Shown here: piece by piece, positions 38,271 through 51,944 of the stretch | How positions within the stretch are numbered: position 1 is the first letter of the stretch | Layout of the letters: the number at the start of each line of letters is the position of its first letter | Assembly: GCA_007922225.1 (NCBI GenBank) | Contig: ML680053.1 | Span: 17,178,282-17,242,281, forward strand | DNA: 64,000 bases | Reading direction: 5' to 3' | Source: Emydura subglobosa | Taxonomy: Eukaryota > Chordata > Testudines > Chelidae | Notes under the pieces: generated by a model | Seen by the model: the letters and a program-made list of their open reading frames with translations, nothing else | Databases searched by the model: none | What the model was told of the DNA's origin: nothing | Position numbers and translations under genes: made by a program

Positions 38271-41200
38271 CCCCTTAACCTCTAGCTGGGGGACAGGCCA
38301 TGGGAGCCAGCCTGGCCCAGTGGTGGCATGGGATCAGCACAGCTTTGACTGGACCAGGCACGGGGCTAACGAGCCTGGGTGTGAGCAGGCCTGACCTGGC
38401 AGAGGCATAGTGATGTAAAGGAGACGGTGGGCAGGGGGCTGCCCGAGCCCTCACTTGGCCCTCTACATAGCTCTTGTGGTATGGAGAGAACGGCAGGCAG
38501 AACATGCTTCACTGGATGGAAAAGTAGAGCAGTGGCATTCTTCCAGTTCTTCCTGCATCAGAGCCCCATGCCTCTCACCGGGGGCTCTGTGTAAATAGCA
38601 CAGGCTAGCCTCCTGAGGTTCTTTCCCTGACTGTACCACAAACGTCTTCTTTGGACTTTGACAAATCATTTTGAAAGTGTAGGCCTGATTTGCCATTACC
38701 CTGCACTGTGTATAGTTGTTTACACCAGTGCTAAGTGGGTGGAAGTGCTGCTCTTGTATTTGGGGAATGTTTTGCAACCACTTTACACCATCCACAAAGG
38801 GCAATGGAGTTACAAGGGAATGCAGGAACTTTTTTCATGGATTGAGGACTTTATTTTTCCCTTTAAAGTGTAGTTTGGGCATTTTGGAGGCTGGTGACAA
38901 GTATTCTGTATTGTCATGTATGCTGTCCACTCCCCTTCCTTCCCCCTTTTCCCCCCTGCCCCCGGTCGGCTTAACTGACAGAATTCTGTTTATTTTTCAA
39001 ATAGTAAAGATTTTGCTATTCCTGCCCTGTAAAACTGCTCCTGGCACTTGCCACTGTAAAAATCTACTGCAATTTCACATTTTGTGGTGCAGTGCAATCA
39101 GTGGATAACAGAGGGATGGAAAGAATCACTAAACGTTTTACAAATATTTCAAAAGAGAGTTATGATGTTATCTGTATCAGGCAGTAGAGTCTATTAATAT
39201 TTTCAGAATAAGTTGACATCAATGATGCTTAATTCTCAAAATCTGAACTTCCACTTACACCATTTTTTGCTATTTAGTTTTCTGTCACAAGATGGATCAA
39301 AATCAGTCTTGTAAAAGGACCACAGCTCTGTTCCTCAAAGGTATTTAGGAGCCTAACTCCTATCGAAGTCAATGCTTTTGAGGATATGCACCCATTTTCA
39401 TATCTCAACTATTCATAAATTCACAGCAATAAAGCCAGAATATACTGGTAGATCCCCTAGTGTGATCTGTATATCACAAGACATTAAATTTCACCTAGTT
39501 AACCCAGTACTGAACCCAATATCTTATGTTTTATTAAAGCATATCTTTCAAAAAGACATCCAGTCTTGATTGGAAAACACGAAGAGATGGAAAAATCCAT
39601 GACATGTCCGAGTGGTTTGTTCTAATTGTTACCACTGTCAGCTATGGACTTGATGTTCAGAAGTGCTGAGCATGCACAGTGGCCATTGATGTCAAAGGTC
39701 AGCACCCCAAAAAAGTCACATCTGTAGTGCCTGATTCTGTTCCTATTGAGCTAATGGCAAAAAATCCTCATTGACTCTGTAGGAGCAGGCTTGGTCCCAA
39801 ACTACTGGGAACAGAACTTTTATTAATTACTTTGTTTAGTTTTACAATACATTATCTGAATTTGGTGTGTGCATTTCTAAGTAGATTTAATTACATGAAG
39901 AATTTGAAGGGGAAGCAAGCTGTTTGAATTAAAGCTCATTAAATAAAACTCCTGATTTAAGATGGCCTTTTTTCCTATTGTTTTTGTCTCCCTCTAGTTT
40001 AAATACAGTTTGAATTTTCTTGAACCTTTGTACAAACAAATCAAAATCAAACAGTCTCCTTTGCCTTCAGAGCAAACCTGACAATTCTAGTTTTCCAACC
40101 CAAAATTATATAGCCTTTACAGGGGAAGGTAGTTGCAGTCCTAACTGTGGAGTAGCTATAGCCTCTCCATAACATTGCACATCTGGTGGTGATATCCATG
40201 TGATAAATTACATTTTTCATGCACTTTTGACCACTTAAGCTGCACTCTGCTGAGCATTCTATCCTTCTTGGGATTTATTCAAAATAGTTGTAACCTCCCA
40301 CAAAAATGTTCCTTTTGGGATAATCTCCATAAATAATGGCTTTGCTGCTTGTAAGTAATTGGTTATTCTGAATGCATGCCATACTATAAATTTATTGCTA
40401 GTCCTGCTCCAAAAGTCAATACAACTGTGCAGTATTTAGATATACACTATATATGAATAGTCTATGTAGACACATACATAGAATAATATATATTTTTAAA
40501 CTAAGATTAGCATTGTATAGTATGAAAGCCATCATGTAGTTTGTTGGGTAGGAATTGAGACTTCATAACCTTTGCAAAACATTCTTTAACTGGAATAAAT
40601 ATTACAGTTGCACTGGTCTAAGATGTGTTGATAAATATTGAATCTTGTTCTCCATTTTATTTGTAGGTGTAATTGCTCTGTGTATACATTAGATATCCTT
40701 TTTTCTGGATAGATTATTATTTTGAGAAAGCTTATAAACAGTTCAAATCAAAAGATATCCAACGTGGTAGATAACATGTCTATCTTTACTACCCACAAGT
40801 TGCAGGTGATTCTGGTTGAGGTTGAATATTTATTTTAAAAAATGTTACCCATCCCAGATTTGTTTTCTACTTGTTCTGCAGTAACACAACAGACACTGGT
40901 TGTAGAGCTCAGCCTATTCCTATGGACATTAATATTGCAGCAAGATCTTATTCACATGCAGACCTCTTGGAAAAATGGTAATAAAATCACAATGATAGGA
41001 AATAATATGAACTGAAGGGCCAAATCTTGTCCATATTATTTGCACTATAATGCCATTGATTTCATATGCTTCTCACAATGAAGAAAGGGTGGAAAGGAGT
41101 TTCTGTAGGTGGTTGGCTGCATTCCTGTTGAAATGATTATTTTAATACTGCTGGAATTTTATTGTATTAGCAATGGTGTGTGAGGGTGCCTAGAGTCTTG

Positions 41201-42557
41201 GGTAGGCATTTTTAATTATTTTAAGTATAAATTACATAATAAAATACTTGTGTAAATAAACTGTGTAGAAATTGACCCAAAGTTTAGTATTTTCTCCAAA
41301 GAATGAGGCATCTTACATTTCAGGAGTACTATTCTATGTATACTTCTCCCTATGCTGCCTGCTCAATGTTACTGGAAACAAACAAAACCATAAATAGAAA
41401 AAAGACAATTGATAACATCCCCACCTAGTGGCAAGAAATATAAATCAAAGTGAAATGTTTACATTTTTAATAATAAAGAAATTAGAACACAGAACACAGC
41501 TAGCTAAGGAAAAAATCTTGACAGATTTTATTCTTTTAAAATGTTGATACTTATCTACAGTGCAAAGAATTTGTCATAGCTTCATTAATACACAGAACAA
41601 CATCAACTCGTCACAGAAAATGAAATACACTACAATACAACAACCCAGCACAAGGCCTGTTTTGAAGCTTTAAATGGGATGTATGAGGTTCATAATCCTT
41701 ATTCTTGCTCTCTGTTCAGCAGTGAATTTCACAGAGAGCAACCCGTAAACTAAGGTGGCTTAATAGAATTCATATCTAGCCTCTCTAAAGGCTCTGTCCT
41801 CATAGGTTTCTGGAATCCTATTCCCTGGATGAGAGTTCGGTGTGCTTAGTGAGATTGATCATTCTTACTAGAAAAGTCATCTGTCATGCCTATCGGAATT
41901 CTTGTTCATGTGACATAGGTCATGATCGCTGATAACTCCCCATTTTCATGGGGAAGTTAAAATCTTTTATCTAAGCCTAAATAGATAGGGTGTGATTATA
42001 GTAGAGAACCAGCTCTGCTATAGGTAAGGTTGAGCACCACTTTGTTTAAAGAACAGTTTATGGACATTGATTTTGCTGTAGTCATATGCATAAAACTGGA
42101 ATAATACAGTGATGAATCAGACTCAGGGTTTGGATTGTACTCTGCTCCCATTTAAAAAAGAAAGCAAGAAAAGCAGAGTGTTTCCTTCCCAGGTTAGATT
42201 TGACATTTAGCATCCATCACATATGTCCATCTCACCAAGGCATCTGTATCCATAAATGGAATGGTTCTATTTGGATGATGTCAAGTTCTGGGTAGCAATG
42301 GGCACACCATGCTAATTGTGATGTGGTGAGTTTTGAACCGATGAACCCTAGGCCTAGCCCACAAACATCCCCAAAGACTACACAAGGAAGCTTCAGAGTC
42401 ACAACCTAAAAACAAAACAAAAACATGGAACCTCACTTATTTTCATGTTTCTCTTGCATTTTAACATTCATTAGACAGTTTACAGCAAACGGTTGCCTGG
42501 GTCAAGTTTTCTCCAGGTCTCGTATTCAAGTTTAATTGATGAGCAACATTTTTTCAA
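38271..42557. other. Intergenic, gene-poor right flank of CCDC82
   Basis: No exon or RNA gene recognised. Short palindromic repeat pieces are at about 38660-38815 (around ttacaccagtgctaagtggg) and 39331-39390 (ctcaaaggtatttaggagcc). The remaining 39.4-42.5 kb is AT-rich with nothing I can name. No pogo/JRKL-like reading frame is present. Confidence 0.6.
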
Positions 42558-42856
42558 CCAGGTCTACACTACAAACTTTTGCTGGCATAGATACATCAGT
42601 CAGGGGTAAGATATAATTTGTGACCAGCATTGCGTGCTGGCAAGAAGCACTAGTGTAGGTGCAGTTATATGGGCAAGACTGCACTTTTGGCAGTATAGCT
42701 TTTCACTCTGGTGAGGAAGAGGGAGCATGCCATGGAGGAATAAGCTCTACTGGCAAAGAGTGCAGTTTTGCTGGTATAAGCTGTGTCTGTGCTAGGAGTG
42801 CCAATATGGTATGCTGGTATAGTTATGCCAGCAAAACCTTCCAAGTTTAGACCTGA
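42558..42856. mobile_element. GTCTACAC-type MITE, about 299 bp
   Basis: Left CCAGGTCTACACTACAAACT and right AAGTTTAGACCTGA are inverted repeats. The two halves mirror each other inside as well: tttgctggcatagataca against ggtatagttatgccagcaaa. Confidence 0.8.
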
Positions 42857-43130
42857 CCTTCACAGTTTAATTCTCTTTGGCTTGGTTTGGAAACAGCTGT
42901 TGAGCATCAAATACTTTTTGCTTTGCTTCATTTAAAAAGAATTACATTTCAATTAAAAGATTTTATGAATGTTAAAGAAATAATATAGTATAATAAATAT
43001 GTAGCAGTATCCACTCATTTGCTTATCCTGTTTTATTCTTTGTTACACTCTTATGCATGGAATATGCAAGAACAATGTGCCTGTTTATAGTCCCATCTGA
43101 CACTAGGCACACAGTCCCTGGCCAAGACAG

Positions 43131-43206
43131 GTTGGAATCTGATCCTACTCCCCTGGAAGTCAATGACAAAACTCCTTTTGGCTTTAAAGGCACAGGATTG
43201 AGCCTA
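43131..43206. mobile_element. Short palindromic MITE, family B
   Basis: ttggaatctgatcctactcc and ctggaagtcaatgaca against ttggctttaaaggcacagga and ttgagcc. The two arms are diverged. Confidence 0.45.
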
Positions 43207-43299
43207 GAAGCCCAGTATAGAAAGAAGAGATCACTGGGAGATCCAGAGGAGAAAGGCATATATATATATAAAATTCTTTAATTAATCTAGTCTAGTTTT

Positions 43300-43770
43300 G
43301 TGCATGTAGGTCTCATGGAAGTGAGTCTTTAGGAGGGACTTAAATGAGGAGCAGGTGATGGCCCAGCAGAATGGCAGCGGGAGGCCGTTTATGATGGGGG
43401 AGGCAGAAAATGACAGAAGTAGAGGCTATTACTGGTGCAGGGAAGGGAGTGAAGCTAGAATGCAGTAGGAGATGACAGCTGAGCTGTTGGACTGGGCTGA
43501 GTTGTGCCTGGTCATGAAGGCAAGGATAACAACTTTAAACTGGATACAGTGGAAAAGGGGAAGCCAATAGAATAATCCAAAGAGGGGAGTGATATATTGT
43601 GACTGATAGGTAAAAATGATCATTCTGGCTACAGTATTGGGCAGATGGGGGGTACAAAGGAATCAGAGAGGAGAGGTGATTACAGCAATTGAGAGGGAAG
43701 TGGCATGAGCATAGGCAAGTATTTGAACACTCAGGATGGAAAGGAAGAGTTGGGCTTTTTAAAGTGTTGG
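43300..43770. repeat. Purine-rich segment, probable old interspersed repeat
   Basis: Text such as aactttaaactggatacagt followed by ggaaaaggggaagccaatag, and gatcattctggctacagtat, resembles a dispersed repeat pattern I also associate with other amniote genomes. I cannot name the family. No coding potential. Confidence 0.35.
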
Positions 43771-44249
43771 AATGGAAAGAGCAAAAACGTTTAGTAACAG
43801 CCTGCATATAAGTGAAGAAGGATTAAATTTTATTTCTAAATCCACGCAAGCTATGAAGTGTAATTTACTCACAACTCATTAGGCTATGACTCAAATTAAG
43901 AAATTAATTATTCTCTTCAGGTTATTTCCCTAAATTTTCTGTTAGAACAGCAGACTTATCAACATAGATCGTAGGACTATATATATCAGCATGCGATTGG
44001 TCTGTTAGCTGACAGATTAATCCTTAGGTATGTAACATCCAGTTTCACTGAATCTCCAGCAGATCTGAATGATTCCTTAATCCTTCAGAGATAGATAAGA
44101 TGACTTCCTTATCTATTTGCTGTACGGGTGTATTTTGAATTACATTTCATAGATTAAGATCTTGTCTTTGTTCCATGGACTTTAAGGGTAGATGCTGGGT
44201 GTAACTGAGAGAGGTACTCCCTGTTCTTAGTGGATTTTTTCTGACAGAC

Positions 44250-45890
44250 TCTGGTAAACTGTATTTTGGAGCAGCCTAGAGTTCCTGAAACACCTTGGAA
44301 CCATTGCCTGTCAGTGACTATCCAAATTCCTGATGCGGGAAGTTAATGAGGGTATCCTGCCAAGAATCTGGAGATTGTCAAAAGTGATCACCCTTTTAAA
44401 ACCCGAAAAGGACCCCACAATGTGGCAAGCTATCAACCAATTTCTCTGCTATCTGTCATCTTCAAAGTCCTGGAGCATCTTATCCTCCAGCATATATCTC
44501 CAGAGGTGGAGACAACACTCAGTGTTGACCAAGCTGGGTTCCGGAAAGGCTGAAGCCCAGATGACCAAGTACTAGCACTCTCTACATATATAGAAAACAG
44601 GTTTCAACAGAACTTGAAGACAGCAGCTGTTTTCTTGAATCTGACAGCAGCCTACGATACAGTCTGGCACACTGGTCTTCTTGTAAAACTGTCAAGAGTT
44701 CTCCCAGCATGGATGATGGACATTGTTGAACTTCTTTGTGACAGGTGTTTTCAGATACGTATGAAAGATAGAACATGTGCTTGGAGAAGACAATCCAGGG
44801 GCTTACTCCAAGGCTCGGTGCTTGCATCCACCATGTTCAATCTGTACACAAATGGCCTGCCACTGACTCAGTTATGCAAGTTTATCTATGCAGATCACAT
44901 CTGCTGTGGTACCCAGTCATGCTCTTTTACCACATTGGAGAATATCTTGAATGCCAACCTGACCAAGATGGCAGCCTACTATAGTAGTTAGTGCCTTCAA
45001 CCAAGTATGAGTAAGATAATTATGAGTGTCTTCCACCTCCACAATGCAAGTGTTAAATGTGAGTTAGATGTCTTCCTCAATGGAAAACAACTGAAACACG
45101 AGGCAAAATCAGTCTATCTTGGTGTCACAGTGGACTGCTCTTTGACTTTCCACAACCATCTAAAAAAGACTGCTGCCAAATTCAGGACCAGGAATAATCT
45201 AATCAGCTAATTAGTTGGTTTGACATGGGGTGCGGGCACACAGATACTTCACACATTGGATCTGGCACTGTGCTATTCCTCAACGGAATACTGTGCTCCT
45301 GTGTGGTGTCATTCACCTCATCCTAAATTGGTTGACATTGAATTGAACTCAACCATGTATATCACAGGCACCCTGAACCCTACTCCTATCCCATGGTTAC
45401 CAGTTTTGAGCAACATAGTCCCTCCACACATTCATTGCAGAGTTTTTCCACCTGTATGTAACCATCCAGGTCTTCCACTGTACAGAGACATTTTCAGCCC
45501 CCGCAGAGCACAACGTACGTTGAGGTGTCCATTGTGGTCTCAATTGCCAGATCTGAATCTATCAGCAGCAACCCTAAGGTGCGGTGAGTGACTGGCTAAA
45601 GATGTTTGGAATGGTTTCCTTGACGTTGATCCAACTGTTCGACTGCCTGGATTTGACTTGCCACATCAGCTGAACAGGTTCTGAAGTGGCGAAGGAATAT
45701 GTGCAGCCAACCACTACATGTGGGGTTTGCGCAACAACTCACTTTGTCACTGTGGCCTGTCAGTCAATGGCGCATGTGTCGATGAGTGTCAATTGACTAT
45801 ATTTCATGGTGGCCTTAGGGCCCTTCATTGTGCCAGTGAAGCTGCTGTTGGGTTGCTCAGTAAGCACTGCAAATGCTAGAAGAAGAAGAG
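44250..45890 (+). mobile_element. Jockey-superfamily-like LINE copy 1, 5'-truncated and decayed
   Basis: Reading frames on plus give reverse transcriptase blocks in order: AAVFLNLTAAYDTVWHTGLL, then GLLQGSVLASTMFNLYTNGL, FIYADH where the catalytic YADD should be (44887-44898), and after a frame change VYLGVTVDCSLTFHNHLKK and STEYCAPVWCHSPHPKLVD. A Cys/His tail (LCHCGLSVNGAC) follows, and the element ends in an AAG-type tail at 45878-45890. The YADH change and several frame breaks make it inactive. Clade (CR1, L2, Crack or Daphne) cannot be fixed by eye. Confidence 0.85.
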
Positions 45891-48139
45891 CAGTCTAGGG
45901 CCTGGTCAAGTAAACCAGCTAGAAATGGTAGCTGAGGGGTCTTCTAGCAGCTGGGCATTGCTGGAGTGCAGTACACTTCAGCTACCCTGTCTCATTCCAT
46001 ACAGCAGGGTACTGTGGAGTGAGGGATGGTGTAGAAGACAGCTATGACTGCTCTATACCAGGTGGAACTCCCACCATGCTGTAGGAATCCCCACCTGGGC
46101 AGACCTAGCTGCTTTTAATTGTCAGAGTAGTTCAAAAAGGGTGGATCAGAGCTCAAGATCTGCCTGTAAAGTTCCTACTGATTTCTGCCCCATCCCCTTG
46201 AATTCAGGGGCTTGCTCAGGTGTCTTAGGCTAAAAATCTCCTTACCTCACTTATATGTTCTTTTCCAGCTGGTTGCTGTCATCACATTCCAAAGATGGCT
46301 GCACTTCAGTGATACTGTATGTATGTGGCTTTAAAGAGGTTTGTGATCCTTCTGTATGATAGGGGCTATTTAAATATAATAATTCTATTCTTATAGAAGT
46401 TGCAGTTTCCAATCTGAATCCAAAAGCCATGAACAATAAAAAAAGGTATGTGCTGGTACCTCCTAAATTAACAGAAGTTATTTTAATAAACAGCTCACTC
46501 ACTCCTCTCAGACTTTAAAGTCGCCCAGATTGAACAGAATTAGTGTCCAAATTTCAGAGCCTTCAATTTTTACCCCTCTATCCCCAGATTAAAACTTTCC
46601 ACCCCTCATTCCATCCCTCCAGAAGAGGTCTGGGAGATCAGTCACACCTTGCTGTATACCCTGAAGGTTAACACTTGAGCTCTGATAAGCCAATGGGAAA
46701 GCAGATGACTTAGTTGGGAGCCCATCAGTGAAACCCCCACCTCCAGATTTCTCACAAACCAGAGGACAGTAGTTTGAGGGCCTCCAATGACCTTAGCCAC
46801 ACACTGCATGAAGAGCAGCAGTTTAGAGATAGTCTATCAAACTTAAAATTACTTATGTCCAGGTTAGGACCAATACCTTACATCATACCCAGAAATGAAA
46901 TGGAAGCTAGCACAGAACATGGAGCTGAAGAGGAATGTGCTCTGAGAAATGCCACTCAAAAATGGCCAGCCATGCGCTATATACATTTCCCTAGAGTCCC
47001 AAATAACATTGTGAAGGATGAAATATGTTGTTTATGTGAAGATGACAGATAAGGAGCCCCTCAGAGGCCTGGCCCAGATTTTATCTCAGATTTCTTAGGT
47101 TAACAATGTAGAGTCCAAGTTCAGTTCCCAGGACTTTTCCATCTCTGACGTTATCTAAGCATGTGGTGTATTTTTCCATTCTAATCTTGGGGTACATAGT
47201 TCATTAATTACTAATATATAAGCCACACAATGGGCCTGTTGATTGCTGTAGCCAGTGTGCGAGGATATTTTGAGGGTAAGGAGAATTTTTTTTTGCTTTC
47301 CTTAAACATGGACATTTGCCAGGAGCCTGATTCCAAGTCAAGCAATAACTACAGTTTTGATCAGTTAAATTCCCGTATTGCCTGTTTTTTCTGGAAATTG
47401 ACATGAATTGTCCATTGTTGCCAGTAAACACAAACAGGGAATAAAACCCAATATTTTGTTTAGAACTATGATCATGTACCAGAAATTGAAGACATTTAAT
47501 TACAGGAATCACCAGATGTTTACAGAAGAAACTGTTGAAAAACTTTCGAATGAAAACTATTTAATCCAATTTCTACTTAAATCCGATGCCACAAAAATAA
47601 ATGGCAAATTAAAAGAAAGTTGAAAATGCAACTGCATATGTAAGAACTAACTTAACCAAATCTGCCACAATATAAAATTTGCTACTTTTATGAGTGCACG
47701 TAGCAAGGTACTGGTCATTTAAAGTTAATAAATTTCAGTTTCTTCAATGTGAATATCATACAGTAGCACTGATTCTTGCCCTCACATAAGGTGCCTGCTT
47801 TAGGATTGGTTTACAGAGTATTATGTTATCAATAATTTCATCAATAAAGTTGGCAGGCCAAATTCAGAGGTGACCTAAGTGATGGTGTAAGTTATATGTT
47901 GGTAAGTTCCGAGAATCCTATCATTACTTATGTGTAGTTTAGTAACTAAAAAACATGGACCGAACAATACTAAATGGGTTGTAACACAGGTAGCTTTTCC
48001 ACATTTTTATACAGCACAATGATAACCTGATCTTAACTGGGATTCTGAGGAGTAGTACTGCAATATAAGGAAGTAAAGCAGCAGTATTTCAGTTTCAGAG
48101 ACTGTGTAGATGTAACTGGTGGGGGAAGCAAGGAAACCG
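45891..48139. other. No gene seen
   Basis: Unclassified sequence directly after the LINE (about 45895-46200), then AT-rich DNA. A frame of 92 codons at 46774 has no recognisable product. A repeat-like phrase gccaaattcagaggtgacct is at about 47857. Confidence 0.5.
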
Positions 48140-48490
48140 TGAGACTGTCTATAAACACCTATGTGGGGAACAAACCTTTGATAGTGGGCTCTTCAGTCTA
48201 GCAGACAAAACTGTAGCAAGAGCCAATGGCTGGAATGTGAAGCTAGACAAGTTTGGACTAGAAATAAAGCAGAAGTTTTTAACAGTGACAAGAATTAACC
48301 ACCGGAACAGCCTACTGAGGGTTGTGATGGATTCTCCATCACTGGCAATTTCTAAATGAAAATTGGATATTTTGCTAAAAGATATGCTGAACTCCAAACA
48401 GGAATTAATCCAGGGAAATTCTGTGGCCTGTGTTACACAGGTCAGATGATGACCACACTTCTCTAATCTGGCTTTAGAATCTATGAATTA
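48140..48490 (+). mobile_element. CR1 LINE 3' fragment
   Basis: Matches the CR1 3' end in order: aacacctatgtggggaacaa, gggctcttcagtctagcaga, gtgatggattctccatcact, gtggcctgtgttacacaggt, ending near ttagaatctatgaa. It looks like the same subfamily as the 32170-33440 copy, in the opposite orientation. Confidence 0.85.
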
Positions 48491-50979
48491 GTGTGATAGA
48501 CAGCTGTCTTAAATCTGAAAATGTTGCAGATCAAATCTGAGGGGAGTTTGGTATTTGAGTGCGATTCTGGCCAAAAAAACTCTCTCTAGTATTAGGTTAT
48601 TAAGTGTATCTTTACTAATTCCATCCTACTTACATTTTACAGTGCCAGAGCTAGTAGTTGGGAAGCTGTAAGAAGTTATTCCCAAATTCAAACAAAATTC
48701 ATAGCAGGGGGAGACTTTGTCCAGAACAAACTTGCTCCATAGATACATTCAGCAGGTCTTTCAGGCAAATTCAATATGAGTAATTAATTAGTATTGATAT
48801 TTCCTGCAGCTGGAGTGATTTATCCTCTACATTGGCCACAGTCCCTGCCCTTGTTTGGACAGCTAGGGGGGTATCAGAATGTAGCCTAGTGAGAGTCAGT
48901 GGTGCTTGGTTGACAAAGAACCCTTTAGGTTAGAAAAATAAAGGTAAGGAAAAAACTTACTTCTCCTAAAGTCCAGTGCTTTTCTGTCTGGTTTATGAGG
49001 ATTCTGAAAGATTTATGCAATTTTCTTTCTTAGAAAGTTTCTGAGAAGGTCAAAGTCTGAGGAATGAAGATATACGATATATTTATTTCTATAGTAGGAC
49101 CAATTAAACTAGTTCTAGTCAATACTATGATTTGCTGGGATAAAAAAAACCCAGTAAAATTCAATAGAAATACTTTAAAAAGTACTTTCCTTGAAGCTGG
49201 TGTCAATACCATACCTGAGTGTGTTATATTAACCTTGCACTTGATTTAAGCAATATCTTAGGTACTACTATGGTGATGGGAGCCATATAACAGCAAGACA
49301 TCTTCCTCTACTTCTGCTCTATTTCTATATTTGTCTTTGTTACATAGACACCAGCAGCCTTTAGAATGATCATTATGCTATTCAGATTTTCTAAAACAGT
49401 GATTCTCAAGTTTAGTCACAAGGTAGCATCTTATCTTGCAAACACACATCCCTGCTAAAATCTAGCAATTAGTTATGGAACTGCCACCAGGACGAAAATG
49501 TTTCTCGTAAATAACACATAAAGACTGACATTGTTAACCAGGAACTGCCAGCATAGTTTATTTTTTAAAACAACTTAAGAAGAGATGAATAGCAGGACTC
49601 CATTTTGAAACTAGCTAAATCTAAAGGGTAGCTCTAACACCTTATGGAAATTCTGTTAGATTCAGTTGGATTGTCAGTTTGACTGGTCTTTCCTATTTCT
49701 TACTTACCTCTCTGTATTTCAGGATGGCCTTGGGACCAGAACACAAACACATCCATTGCTCTTTCCTAAAACCTAAATGGTCAGCTGGAACCAACTGAAA
49801 ATTTGCAGCTGGAATTTCCACTAAGGTGGAAATCTCTGCTTGCATGTGAGAGGAAGCAGAACCAAATGGTAGAAACCATATCTCAGGAAACTCTCCCAAA
49901 TGAAACTTATGGATAAGTTGGGGTCTGTACACATTAAGGAAAACAGGAAGTTAAGGGAACAGACCGTCATCAGCATGGCCCCACTATGTATTCCAGTTGG
50001 GGGGATAGGAATGAAGAGTATTACATGAAGATACCGTAAACTAACATTGCCACAGAATGCAGGCTTGCTTGTGGCAGAATTTGGTACCATCAGGCTGCGG
50101 AGAATATAAGTTCTTAATCATAAACCACTGTCTTGAAAAAGATACTGTGGAGAGCTCACTGAGGTGCAGTACATAAACAGAATGGAGAAGGACAGGGAAA
50201 AACCAAGGTCGTTCACACTAGCTTTAGTGATTAAGCAAAGGCAAAGTTTGGTCCACTGTATATTTCTCCTATTTGAGAGGGGACAAGAATTTGAGGTGAA
50301 CCTGAGAATTAAGTGCTATGAAGCTAGTCGATAATCCCAGGATTGAGTAAACATAGGACCCATTGAATGAGCCCAAAACTTAATGGATTTCAGTGATCAG
50401 GAGTAGGAGCTATTAAGAAGGAGGTGCCCTGTCACCTCTGTTAGCAAGCACTTGAGGTCAGGATTGAGGCACATTGGCAGGACAATGTGGAAAAAGGTTT
50501 CCTGGTTATTGCCCAGGCTGTATCTCTTCTGTGATTAGTCAGAGGACCCTTCATAAGTACTAGCAGTCACTTTATATATAAGACATCTTCATCTCTATTT
50601 TAAATAAATAATATTCTGCAATCACACTGGGTTTCTGTGGTCACAGAATTTATAAGAGAAAGAATTCTAAAAATATTTAGTATAGAAAGTTATATTTTAA
50701 CCAGAACACTTTAAAATAGACATTTCAAGTAGGCTTTCTAAAGTGTCTTTTAGAGGCCAGGAAGAGAACAATGATTACTGGATAACTTAATAATAACCAT
50801 TCCTCTGTTAGTTGGGGAGGTGCTGATTTAGCTTTATTTTCTATTCCTATGTAGATGATTTAATACTATTCTTATTTTGGGAAGGAGTGAGGTTTGTAGA
50901 TTTGTTAGACAATAAGCTTTCCTGATCTTAGGAAATTGTGCTGGGTTTGTTTAGGCATGTGAATAATTTCATCTCTATT
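48491..50979. other. No gene seen
   Basis: AT-rich sequence without recognised exons. The phrase actatggtgatgggagccat at 49267 matches the 3' tail of the SINE at 59282 and may be a SINE tail fragment. Confidence 0.5.
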
Positions 50980-51062
50980 CAGGAACTTTAAGCACACCTT
51001 TAGTTCCACTGAAGAAAAAAGTTAAGGCAAATGCTTAAGTGCTTTGCTGAATCAGACCATTA
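50980..51062. mobile_element. Short palindromic MITE, family A
   Basis: attcaggaactttaagcaca on the left mirrors aaatgcttaagtgctttgct and gaatcaga on the right. Confidence 0.55.
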
Positions 51063-51107
51063 AAATAGTGTGAGCAAACAGTTCAAATAAACTAGAGGAC
51101 TCCAACT

Positions 51108-51612
51108 CTCATAGAATCATAGAATGTTACGGTTGGAAGGGACCTCAGGAGGTCATCTAGTGCAACCCCAACTAAATCTTCCCAGCCAGGGCTTTGTCAA
51201 GCCGCCCCTTAAAAACCTCTCAGGATGGAGATTTCACCACCTCCCTAGGTAACCTGTTCCAGTGCTTCACCACCCTACTAGTGAAAAAGATTTTCCTAAT
51301 ATCCAACCTAGACGTCCGCCACTGCAACTTGAGACCATTGCTCCTTGTTCTGTCATCTGCCACCACTGAGAACAGCCTAGCTCCATTCTCTCTGGAAACC
51401 CCCTTCAGGTAGTTGAAGGCCACTATCAAATCCCCCCTCACTCTTCTCTTCTGCAGACTAAACATGCCTAGTTTCTGTATCCTCTTCTCATAAGTCATGT
51501 CCCTAACCATTTTCGGTGGCATCCGCTGGACCCTCTCCAATTTGTCCACATCCTTCCTGTAGTGGGGGGCCCAAAATTGGACACAATACTCCAAATGTGG
51601 CCTCACCAATGC
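51108..51612 (-). mobile_element. CR1 LINE 3' fragment, antisense
   Basis: On the minus strand the frame ending at 51220 encodes the CR1 ORF2 C-terminus: [37 protein letters not shown] and [18 protein letters not shown], about 129 uninterrupted codons. The 3' end is the octamer repeat seen on plus as catagaatcatagaatg. The fragment is 5'-truncated at about 51612. It is the best-preserved CR1 piece in the window. Confidence 0.92.
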
Positions 51613-51944
51613 TCAAATGATCCCTGACCTTGGGGAACATATGACTCCCTATAGACCCTGAAGCAAGAAAGAACTTGAAATGCATAAGCATTGTCCTGAA
51701 TGAGGATGCTCTCTTGAATCAAAACCGTGGTTTGTGAGCTTTATGTGTCTCTCTTTCTACTTATCCGAGGCAGCTCATTTTGGGCAGTATGTAAATTAGA
51801 AATAATACTCTGGATCTGGATCTAAATTTCATGGCTCAGACCCACCCCTGAAACAAACAAACAATGAACAAACATTCTCCAAAAGCCATGAAAAAAGATT
51901 TATAACTGAATCATAGTAATTGGAAGTGGAACTCGTTTAGGGCC

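Noticed and set aside
46774..47052. 92-codon plus-strand frame ending in a Cys-containing tail
   Set aside because: No splice context or family resemblance; length is within chance expectation.
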